Shown piece after piece: positions 8,054 to 15,432 of a DNA stretch of 42,554 nucleotides. The stretch is from Deltaproteobacteria bacterium (GTDB lineage: Bacteria > Myxococcota > B64-G9). The DNA lies in NCBI GenBank assembly GCA_019307065.1, contig JAFDKH010000021.1, positions 1 to 42,554 of the forward strand, read 5' to 3'. The stretch's first letter is position 1, and each line of letters opens with the position of its first letter. The notes below the pieces were generated by a model. That model was not told where the DNA came from, did not search any database, and saw only the letters and a program-made list of their open reading frames with translations. The translations under genes and the position numbers were made by a program.

Positions 8054-9223
8054 ATGATCGCAAAAGATTTTGAATTTACATCCGAATCAGTTACTGAAGG
8101 GCACCCGGATAAAATCGCTGATCAGGTTTCCGACGGTGTTCTGGACGCGTTACTCGAGCAGGATCCCAGTAGCCGGGTCGCCTGTGAAACTTTGGTCAAG
8201 ACCGGAATGGTGTTAATCGCCGGTGAAATAACTACAAAGGGATATGCCCACTTGCCCGACATTGCGCGCGAAGTCATTCGGGATATCGGTTACGACGATT
8301 CGTCAAAGGGTTTTGATTGGGAAACCTGTGCAATTCTATCGGCAATATATCAGCAGTCGCCGGATATCTCCCAGGGAGTCACCGACGGAGAAGGGCTGCA
8401 TGGCGAACAGGGTGCCGGAGATCAGGGCATGATGTTTGGCTATGCCACCAACGAAACCGAAGAACTGATGCCGACCCCGATTTCATTGGCTCACAAGCTC
8501 GTTAGGCGTCTCAGCCAGCAGCGCAAGTCCAACAAGATTGACTTTCTGCGTCCCGACGGCAAGAGCCAAGTCAGTATTCGTTACCAAAACGGCAAGCCGG
8601 CCGAAGTAACCGCCGTGGTTATCTCCACCCAACACGCACCCGAAGTGGAATACAAAACCATACGGGAAGCGGTCATCGAGCAAGTCATCAAGCCGGTCAT
8701 TCCGGCCAAGTTACTCAGCCCGAAAACCGTCTATCATGTGAACCCGACCGGCCGTTTTGTTATCGGCGGGCCGGCCGGCGATGCCGGAGTAACCGGCCGA
8801 AAAATAATTGTCGACACCTATGGTGGCTGGGCCCGCCACGGTGGTGGGGCTTTCTCGGGTAAGGACCCTTCCAAGGTAGATCGCTCGGCGGCCTATGCCG
8901 CCCGATACTACGCCAAGAACATCGTTGCTGCAGGTCTGGCAGACCAGGCCGAGGTGCAAATAGCCTATGCCATCGGGGTGGCCGACCCGGTCTCACTTAT
9001 GGTGACAACTTTCGGATCGGGCAAGATCGCCGACGAAAAGATAGGCGGACTGATCCGCAAACATTTTCCGACTCGCCCGGCCGATATTATTGAGCAACTC
9101 GATTTGCTGCGCCCGATTTATCGAGCCACGGCTGTCGGCGGGCACTTCGGCCGCTCGGACCCGGAATTTACCTGGGAGCGCACCGACAAGGCCGAATTGC
9201 TCAAGTCAGAGGCCGGCATCTGA
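8054..9223 (+). CDS. metK: S-adenosylmethionine synthetase MetK
   Basis: MetK makes S-adenosylmethionine from ATP and methionine in the cytoplasm. The 389-residue protein contains the family signatures [12 protein letters not shown] (adenine-binding loop) and [19 protein letters not shown], plus the N-terminal [15 protein letters not shown] with the metal- and ATP-binding residues. The start is ATG 8054, eight bases after GGAGG. Longer in-frame starts at 7970 would translate through the promoter and palindrome and can be dismissed. SAM is used by the Dam-type methylase and the KamA-family radical SAM enzyme encoded elsewhere in this window, although nothing ties their regulation together. Confidence 0.97.
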   Translation: MIAKDFEFTSESVTEGHPDKIADQVSDGVLDALLEQDPSSRVACETLVKTGMVLIAGEITTKGYAHLPDIAREVIRDIGYDDSSKGFDWETCAILSAIYQQSPDISQGVTDGEGLHGEQGAGDQGMMFGYATNETEELMPTPISLAHKLVRRLSQQRKSNKIDFLRPDGKSQVSIRYQNGKPAEVTAVVISTQHAPEVEYKTIREAVIEQVIKPVIPAKLLSPKTVYHVNPTGRFVIGGPAGDAGVTGRKIIVDTYGGWARHGGGAFSGKDPSKVDRSAAYAARYYAKNIVAAGLADQAEVQIAYAIGVADPVSLMVTTFGSGKIADEKIGGLIRKHFPTRPADIIEQLDLLRPIYRATAVGGHFGRSDPEFTWERTDKAELLKSEAGI

Positions 9224-9263
9224 CCCGGCTGTCTGACCGACCGGCTCGTTCCAGGCTGCCTTG

Positions 9264-10088
9264 ATGGATATCCTCCAAAGCATCATTCTGGGGTTAATCC
9301 AGGGACTGACCGAATTCTTGCCGATTTCGTCAACCGCCCACCTGCGGGTGATTCCGGCCCTGCTGGGCTGGCAGGATCCCGGAGCGGCTTTCTCGGCCGT
9401 TGTTCAGCTGGGGACCCTGGCCGCCGTCCTGGTTTACTTTTTTAAAGATCTAGTTGAGATTGCCGTTGCCTGGGGGCGTGGACTGCTCGCGCGGCGGCCC
9501 TTTGCCGACCCTAAAGCGAAGATAGCCTGGATACTTATTTTCGGCACCCTCCCGATCGGAGTAGTCGGACTATTGTTTCAGGATTCGATTGAAACAACGT
9601 TGCGATCGCTTTGGGTAGTTGCCCTGGCCCTGATCGGCCTGGCGCTTCTGTTGGCATTTTCGGAAGCGGTCGGCAAGAAGCACAGAACCCAATCACAGAT
9701 TGGCTGGCGAGATGGGTTAATGATCGGGCTAGCGCAGACGCTGGCGCTGATTCCCGGTGCTTCGCGTTCCGGAGTAACAATTACGGCCGGATTGTTTGCC
9801 GGTTTGAACCGGGCCGACGCGGCCCGCTTCAGCTTTCTGTTGAGCGTACCAGCCGTAGCGGCTTCAGGATTGTACGAAGCTTTGAAGCTGGCCCGCCTCG
9901 AGCTGGGGCAGGTTTCCTGGCTGGCAGTCGGCCTGGCAACTTCAGTGGCGGCAGTCAGTGGTTACCTGGCTATTGCCGGGCTGATCCGTTTCTTGCAGAA
10001 GCGTTCCACACTTGTATTTATTGTCTATCGAATCTTGCTGGGTGGTTGCCTGATTGGTTTACTTGCCTCAGGCCAGTTGGTTTCATAG
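9264..10088 (+). CDS. uppP: Undecaprenyl-diphosphatase UppP (BacA)
   Basis: This integral membrane enzyme of about 274 residues removes a phosphate from undecaprenyl diphosphate to recycle the lipid carrier of peptidoglycan and O-antigen synthesis, and it confers bacitracin tolerance. The two conserved motifs are present: GLTEFLPISSTAHL near the N-terminus and PGASRSGVTITAG in the second half, which together form the active site. Around seven or eight hydrophobic segments are visible. ATG 9264 is one codon after an in-frame TTG, and either could be used. It lies 40 bases after metK with no obvious terminator and may be cotranscribed with it. Confidence 0.95.
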   Translation: MDILQSIILGLIQGLTEFLPISSTAHLRVIPALLGWQDPGAAFSAVVQLGTLAAVLVYFFKDLVEIAVAWGRGLLARRPFADPKAKIAWILIFGTLPIGVVGLLFQDSIETTLRSLWVVALALIGLALLLAFSEAVGKKHRTQSQIGWRDGLMIGLAQTLALIPGASRSGVTITAGLFAGLNRADAARFSFLLSVPAVAASGLYEALKLARLELGQVSWLAVGLATSVAAVSGYLAIAGLIRFLQKRSTLVFIVYRILLGGCLIGLLASGQLVS

Positions 10089-10122
10089 ACTCGTTAGATC
10101 GGATTCTAGAGGAGGTTTTACT

Positions 10123-11355
10123 ATGAGTCGTTTGCTTGTCAAGTGTGCGTGTCTTTCAATCCTGCTAATGGCTTCCGGTTGTCCGAAAAAGACGGCCAAG
10201 AATAACCTATCGGCCGATAGAATCGCAGCTGCCAAGCTGGCGGTCGACACCTTGCAGGCCACAAAATTCGAAGAAGCTCAGAAAATTGCCAAGCAGGTCC
10301 TGGCCAAAGATCCCGGCAATTCACAGGCACGAGTGGTGCATGCCATTTGTATCTACAAGAAATTCATGCACAACTTCATCCAGGACATGCAGACCAACTT
10401 GATGGCCATGTTCCGGGCGCAGACAATCAATCATCGCTATCTCAAATGGAGTTTCGAGCAACTCGACAAAGATCTGGCCGCAGTTGAAGAAGACCTGACA
10501 GTTGCCGCCGGCGACGAGAAGTTTTTTTTCAAACTATGTCTGGCTTGCTGGCATAGAGACTGGAATCATGACGGACGGATTGACGAGCGCGACGAGTTTT
10601 TGTTCCAGATTGAACTGGATGCCGACGGGAACCGGATTCCCCAAGGCGATCCGCGACGCAAACCGACTTTTCGATTTGACCAGGGCGATCTTCACTGGGC
10701 CTGGGCGATGATTTCATTTCAGCGCGTGGCGGTCAATCTCATGCTGGCCTACCAGGTGCCCGAAATGTCTGCATTGCGGTTCGCAAATGACAATACCGTG
10801 ATCACAATCAAGATGGTCGACAAGGCCCGGGTGCTCAAGGCCCGAACCCTGTTGCTGGCCGGGCTCGAGCAAGCCGACCTGGCCCGCAAGAGTTATCTGG
10901 CCGAGACTGACGACGAAGGCGAGTGGGTGCCGAACCCGACCCAGCAAAATCACCCATTACCGCTTCCGGTCGACTCAGCCCTCTATGAAACCTGGCGCGG
11001 GGTTGTGACCGATATCCAGAAATTGATCAAGGGAGAAGAAGGCATCAGTGTTGTCGAAGTCGCCCAGTTGGGAGATCATAAATGGGAGAACCCGCCGCAG
11101 GGTTTCATCGATATCTCCGGATTGTTGACCGAGCCCGGCGACATCATTTTGAATATCGGTAACCTCGACCGGTTGGATTCCAAACGAACAAAGCAAGATG
11201 TCGAGACCGTCCTCAAGGACATTTTTGGCGACAAGTATGTTGCCAAGCTGAAGCCGACTAAGTTGCTATGGAGACTGCAACGTATGAAGGGCGAGATGGA
11301 GCGCGGCGAAGAATCTCTAGAGCGCAAACTACGATACCTGTTCTGGCTGAACTAA
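10123..11355 (+). CDS. Predicted lipoprotein with EF-hand-like calcium loop, function unknown
   Basis: ATG 10123 follows GGAGG by seven bases and opens a lipoprotein signal with lipobox MASGC. A longer in-frame start at 10054 lies inside uppP. The 410-residue protein has TPR-like helical text near its N-terminus (AKLAVDTLQATKFEEAQKIA and KDPGNSQARVVHAICIY). It then has a canonical EF-hand-like loop DWNHDGRIDERD starting at residue 146, with Asp, Asn, Asp, Gly, Ile and Asp in the right places. A second Asp-rich loop (DADGNRIPQGD) follows. The remainder is helical and charged. I do not recognise a named family. It is probably a periplasmic or outer-membrane-anchored scaffold whose folding depends on calcium, by inference. 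Confidence 0.75.
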   Translation: MSRLLVKCACLSILLMASGCPKKTAKNNLSADRIAAAKLAVDTLQATKFEEAQKIAKQVLAKDPGNSQARVVHAICIYKKFMHNFIQDMQTNLMAMFRAQTINHRYLKWSFEQLDKDLAAVEEDLTVAAGDEKFFFKLCLACWHRDWNHDGRIDERDEFLFQIELDADGNRIPQGDPRRKPTFRFDQGDLHWAWAMISFQRVAVNLMLAYQVPEMSALRFANDNTVITIKMVDKARVLKARTLLLAGLEQADLARKSYLAETDDEGEWVPNPTQQNHPLPLPVDSALYETWRGVVTDIQKLIKGEEGISVVEVAQLGDHKWENPPQGFIDISGLLTEPGDIILNIGNLDRLDSKRTKQDVETVLKDIFGDKYVAKLKPTKLLWRLQRMKGEMERGEESLERKLRYLFWLN

Positions 11356-11547
11356 TACGCTGATTCGACCCGGCTACAAACAAAATAGGGCGTAAAAACA
11401 GTTAGTTAACTCGTCTTGATTCTTGGCCTGCCCTGCAAAAGCGATGCCCACAGATTACATTCTGCGGCCACCAGGTTGATCGGCGACCGCCTCGAGCGTG
11501 CAAAGTACTGGACAAACAGGGTATTTTGGGCTTAGAAATACGCTTCT

Positions 11548-11564
11548 TTGGCATAATCCATGCA
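11548..11564 (+). promoter_or_regulatory. Sigma-54 (-24/-12) promoter candidate
   Basis: The sequence TTGGCATAATCCATGCA keeps GG (11550-11551) and GC (11562-11563) at the exact sigma-54 spacing and matches 11 of 14 defined positions of YTGGCACGRNNNTTGCW. It lies in the 258-base gap before the transglutaminase-like lipoprotein gene, about 50 bases before its ATG. The predicted start near 11575 would give a leader of about 40 bases. The rest of the gap holds no gene, tRNA or terminator that I can see, and no activator site was identified. Confidence 0.6.
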
Positions 11565-11613
11565 GTTATCTGGTCTATTCAAGAATGGCCAGACTATTAT
11601 TAAGGAGGAGAAT

Positions 11614-13647
11614 ATGAAAAAGGTTCTTTCAGGGTTGTTGATCGTGGTGTTTTCGGCCGGTTTTATCGGTTGCGGCAGCGGCGGCGAAGAAGAGATTACC
11701 TGCGACAACCTGCCTTTTGGCAAGATCAAACAAGAGTGCATCGACAAGTCGGCTCCCAAGGCTGATCGCTGGGATGCTGAGAACGACCCAACTCTTTTCG
11801 GGGTGGAGTTGGATACCGTCCTTATCGATTTGCCCCAGCAAGCCGATGTAGCCGAACCGTCCTGGCCCAGCGATTACTGGGCGACCTACCTGGATTCGGT
11901 CAACAAGCGTTGGCAAACTCAGGATATCTATTCTCCTGTAGAGAAATATGACTTAGCCTTCAACGATTGGACTCCGCCGGCCGACTTCAACACCATGCTG
12001 CCCTTCAATGCCTGCGCCCAGGAATTCGACCAGGAATACTATGACAGTCTCGGCCCGGCGGCCAAGTACTGGAGCAACAACAAGGGCAACAAGGCCAAGC
12101 GTGACAACTGGAATGGTACCTACGAAGAATGCGAAGAGTCGATCGAAACCTGGTGGGGCTTATGCCACGCCTGGGTACCGGCCGCTATCCTCGAGTCCGA
12201 GCCCCAAAAGGCCGTGACCTATAACGGGGTAACCTTCGAGGTCTCCGATATGAAGGCCCTGTTGTTGATGGCCTACAATCGTTCCTCGACTCGCTTTTTA
12301 GGCAAGCGCTGTAATCTCAAGAACGACGAGATTGAGCGCGACGAATATGGACGCATCGTCGACTCGCAATCGGAATGCCGCGACACCAACCCGGGTTCAT
12401 TACACTTGATTCTGGCCAACTTGATCGGTCGCGACAAGCGCGCCTTCGCCGAAGACCGCACCACCGCTTATCAGGTTTGGAACCAGCCGGTAATCGGTTA
12501 TGAAGTCAAGCGCATGGAAGAAAAAACAGAAGAAGAGGCAACCCGGCTGCTCGACCCCGATTGTGATCCCTGCGAGTACATCTGGAACACCGATGCCGAG
12601 AAATTCTACGACGTCGAAACCCATGTATACTATGTGACCGAGTCCAGCCCCAGCACCCAGCCGATGCTGCCCAATCTGAGCACGTACACCCGCACCGATC
12701 GTTATAACTACACTCTCGAATTGGACGGGTCCGGTAACATCATCGGCGGCGAATGGCTCTCGGCTACCGGCGACGGCTATCCCTCGCGCTTCGGTCCCGA
12801 CAGCCAGATGAATCACCCCGATTTCTTGTGGCTGCCGCTGCGGGCCGGTTATCCGACCAACCGCTATGCCAGCCTGGAGAAGATCCGGATGCTGGTCAGG
12901 ATGAGCCGGGAAGACAATCCGCCCGTCGAGGGCGACGCCAAAGTATTTACCAGCGATCAAGTCGTCAGCATCCCCGATAACGACTCAGCTGGTTCTTTTT
13001 CGACCATCGAGGTGACCGAGGACATCGACATCACCACTCTGAAAGTAACCGTCAATATCACCCATACCTATATCGGCGACCTGACGCTTACTTTGCGGCG
13101 CGGGACCGAAGAATACGAGCTGCAGAAAAACGCCGGTGGTTCGACCGACAATATCAACAAGACCTTCGAAGTCAACGGGGTCAACGGTTCGATCCGCGGA
13201 ACTTGGGAACTAGTGGTCAGCGACAACGCTTCGAGAGACACCGGAACGATCGACTCCTGGGAGCTGATCGTGATCGGCGGCAGCTCGAGCTCGGCTTCGA
13301 CCGTATCCTTCTCGAGCAACTCGGGCGTCGCCATTCCGGACAACGATACCGACGGCGTAATCAGCTCAATCACCGCCAGCGGCTCAGGTGCCATAAAAGC
13401 CTTGAAGGTTACGGTTGACATCGAGCACACCTGGATCAGTGATTTGCGGGTTACTCTGCTGCATGGCACCGGCAAGGCCGTCTTGCACAATCGCGAGGGT
13501 GACAGCAACGACGATATCAAGAAGACTTTCAGCGTCGACGACTTCAACACAGCCGATTTCGGCGGAGAGTGGGAGCTGTTGATCACCGACCAGGCCGGTC
13601 AGGATGTTGGTACACTCAACTCCTGGTCGATCGAGATAACCAAGTAA
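11614..13647 (+). CDS. Lipoprotein with transglutaminase-elicitor-like domain and two P-domains
   Basis: ATG 11614 follows AAGGAGGAG and begins a lipoprotein signal (lipobox FIGC, Cys20). The middle (about residues 80-420) resembles the transglutaminase-elicitor family known from Phytophthora and marine Vibrio. It has a candidate catalytic Cys184 in WWGLCHAW, His264 in NPGSLHLILANLIG and an acidic partner in AEDRT (Asp281) just before QVWNQP, the order expected for a papain-like Cys-His-Asp triad. The C-terminus carries two tandem P (proprotein convertase/Homo B) domains at about 444-555 and 565-677, each with SIPDND or AIPDND, THTYIGDL or EHTWISDL, and GTWELVVSD or GEWELLITD. P-domains normally accompany subtilisin-like proteases. 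A role in protein cross-linking or amide hydrolysis at the cell surface is inferred. The upstream site at 11548 suggests sigma-54 control. Confidence 0.7.
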   Translation: MKKVLSGLLIVVFSAGFIGCGSGGEEEITCDNLPFGKIKQECIDKSAPKADRWDAENDPTLFGVELDTVLIDLPQQADVAEPSWPSDYWATYLDSVNKRWQTQDIYSPVEKYDLAFNDWTPPADFNTMLPFNACAQEFDQEYYDSLGPAAKYWSNNKGNKAKRDNWNGTYEECEESIETWWGLCHAWVPAAILESEPQKAVTYNGVTFEVSDMKALLLMAYNRSSTRFLGKRCNLKNDEIERDEYGRIVDSQSECRDTNPGSLHLILANLIGRDKRAFAEDRTTAYQVWNQPVIGYEVKRMEEKTEEEATRLLDPDCDPCEYIWNTDAEKFYDVETHVYYVTESSPSTQPMLPNLSTYTRTDRYNYTLELDGSGNIIGGEWLSATGDGYPSRFGPDSQMNHPDFLWLPLRAGYPTNRYASLEKIRMLVRMSREDNPPVEGDAKVFTSDQVVSIPDNDSAGSFSTIEVTEDIDITTLKVTVNITHTYIGDLTLTLRRGTEEYELQKNAGGSTDNINKTFEVNGVNGSIRGTWELVVSDNASRDTGTIDSWELIVIGGSSSSASTVSFSSNSGVAIPDNDTDGVISSITASGSGAIKALKVTVDIEHTWISDLRVTLLHGTGKAVLHNREGDSNDDIKKTFSVDDFNTADFGGEWELLITDQAGQDVGTLNSWSIEITK

Positions 13648-13652
13648 GGTAG

Positions 13653-14501
13653 CTAATCAAGCACGCAAAAACCGTCTATGTGACAGTTGCCGATGGTTGG
13701 ACAATCATCGTCGCTGGCGCACGTATGGGTACATCTGTCTTCGCGGCAATGAGTATATAAAGAACCGGGTACATCGCAAACTGTGTTGCCACCGGTACTG
13801 CAATCTACATACCAGCCGAACCAGTCGGGGTGTCCGCAAATCGTGACAGCGCCGAGCGGACCGCATTCCTGGCTCTCGCCGTAGGGGCAGTCATCTTTCG
13901 ATGAGCATGTAGTTCCGCAAATATTTGTGTCCTGGAAGGGGAAGTTACCACATTTAGTGTCTATTGCCTCGCAATCGGAAATTCCGTTGGGACACAAGAT
14001 GCCGTTGCCTTCGCTGAAGGCCGCCCGCCCGCAAGCTTTTGGCGTGGCTACAACTCCGGTATTCATACAGCGTGCATCACCGGGATACGAGCATTCATCA
14101 TCCGAACCGCATTCTTTGGTGCAAAAGCAGTCATTGGACTCCCAGAAGCAAACGCAATGGTTTAGTTCCAGACCAGAGTCGCAGTCTTCGTTTTGGTCAC
14201 AGTCGTCGCCGAAACCGGTGTCGGCGTCCCATGGTTTGCAGTGACCAGAGGCGCAATAAGCTGAGTAGATGTCCAGATTGTTGAAGCAATCAAAATCATC
14301 GTCGCATTCCGGCTCGATCCCGGGGACACACATACTGTTTTTCGAGTGGTTCATGTCGCAATCAAAACCGCCTGCACAGTCGCCATCATTGTTGCAGGGC
14401 TTGCCCGAGGTGCCCCAATCCGAGGGCAGCAGCACGTCGCAGCCTGCCAGGCAGAAGGTCAGCCCGGCCAGAAGCAGAATTATTTTGGTCAGCCGGTTCA
14501 T
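13653..14501 (-). CDS. Cysteine-rich DxDC-repeat lipoprotein
   Basis: This 282-residue protein starts MNRLTKIILLLAGLTFCLAGC, a clear lipoprotein signal. The residue after the lipidated Cys is Asp, which in E. coli keeps lipoproteins in the inner membrane. The mature part has about forty cysteines in repeated short modules of the type C-x2-D-x-D/E-C, for example CNNDGDC, CDDDFDC, CDQNEDC, CGSDDEC, CSSKDDC and CASDDDC. Such disulfide-rich modules are common in secreted proteins of Myxococcota and related bacteria, with no assigned activity. The gene starts one base after the stop of the CsgG-like gene, with GGAGG inside that gene, so the two are translationally linked. It converges on the transglutaminase-like gene with a gap of only five bases. 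Confidence 0.8.
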   Translation of the reverse strand: MNRLTKIILLLAGLTFCLAGCDVLLPSDWGTSGKPCNNDGDCAGGFDCDMNHSKNSMCVPGIEPECDDDFDCFNNLDIYSAYCASGHCKPWDADTGFGDDCDQNEDCDSGLELNHCVCFWESNDCFCTKECGSDDECSYPGDARCMNTGVVATPKACGRAAFSEGNGILCPNGISDCEAIDTKCGNFPFQDTNICGTTCSSKDDCPYGESQECGPLGAVTICGHPDWFGWYVDCSTGGNTVCDVPGSLYTHCREDRCTHTCASDDDCPTIGNCHIDGFCVLD

Positions 14502-14502
14502 T

Positions 14503-15423
14503 TTACCACCTCCCGCCCAGGGTCAAGACCAGGCCCTGCCCATCGAGGGTCGGCGCCACAGCCGCGCTTGTTTGCGTGGCTGAATCGCCCATGGCATCAA
14601 AGATCCATAAGGCGGCCCCGGTGGCCATCAAGGCGAATCCGGTCCCGTAGCCGATCCACATTACGGCTGTCCAGTTCCGGGCCGCACTCATAGCCTCCAG
14701 GCGGACAGTGTCAATTTTGCTATCGTCGGAGTATCTATCGGCCTCCACGATGCCGCCTGCGGTAGCCGCGACACCCAGGACAGTCAGTCCGACGCCCGAC
14801 CAGAAAGTAATGTGGCCCCACGTGTTCAGCGTCGAGGAGGGGAGCGACTCTTCAATGATTGCCGGCGGCAAAGACGGTTTCGGGTCGCCGACAATCGGTT
14901 TGTCGGGCACCGGCTTAGGCGTTTCTTCGCCCGGGTGTATCTCGGCCCGGGCTCCTTCGATCAACTCTTTGGCGGCCGTTGAGAGCGCATCAGGCAATTC
15001 GCCCTCGCCGCCTTCGATTTTCTTCGAGACACCTTTAACTATCCGGATCTTCTCGGTGTCCATAATCTTCAGATTGAGCAGGAATTTCTCGCCGAACTTG
15101 CTTATGTTCCCGACTATCACCCAGCGAACCCCCAGGGCGCCGCCGATCTCGGCGATACAAGATTCATCGTTGCAGCCGACTAAGTTTTTCTGGGTTTCGA
15201 GATCGAGCGCCGTGCGAATGTCCGATTTGCCGATCACCCGGTATTTGCCCATGGTCCGGATTTCGTTGGCCAATAGATCTCCGAGGGCGTCCATTTGTTT
15301 CTGGCTGACGCCGCCCTTGGAGGCGAACTCCATGACCGCAATCCGAATGTCGTCTTCAGCCCTTGTGGTCAGCGGGAGCAGCCATGCCAGAAAAAAAACG
15401 AGCAAGGTTGTACGAACAGGCAT
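14503..15423 (-). CDS. CsgG/TolB-like secreted protein with C-terminal membrane segments
   Basis: The 306-residue protein has a signal peptide (LLVFFLAWLLPLTTRA) and then a domain of about 160 residues reminiscent of the CsgG/LpoB/TolB N-terminal fold: DIRIAVMEFASKG, MGKYRVIGKSDIRTAL, and VRWVIVGNISKFGEKFLL. A conserved pair of cysteines sits in LVGCNDESC (Cys84 and Cys89). After a proline-rich linker come two hydrophobic segments (about 213-240 and 258-285) with glycine-rich text, which could span a membrane. A paralogue with the same N-terminal pattern but a beta-barrel tail is at 39379-40377. The start follows GAGGAGG. It lies between the kinase-like gene and the Cys-rich lipoprotein in one operon. 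The function is not known; sensing or assembling envelope components is a guess. Confidence 0.7.
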   Translation of the reverse strand: MPVRTTLLVFFLAWLLPLTTRAEDDIRIAVMEFASKGGVSQKQMDALGDLLANEIRTMGKYRVIGKSDIRTALDLETQKNLVGCNDESCIAEIGGALGVRWVIVGNISKFGEKFLLNLKIMDTEKIRIVKGVSKKIEGGEGELPDALSTAAKELIEGARAEIHPGEETPKPVPDKPIVGDPKPSLPPAIIEESLPSSTLNTWGHITFWSGVGLTVLGVAATAGGIVEADRYSDDSKIDTVRLEAMSAARNWTAVMWIGYGTGFALMATGAALWIFDAMGDSATQTSAAVAPTLDGQGLVLTLGGRW

Positions 15424-15432
15424 GTTTCCTCC

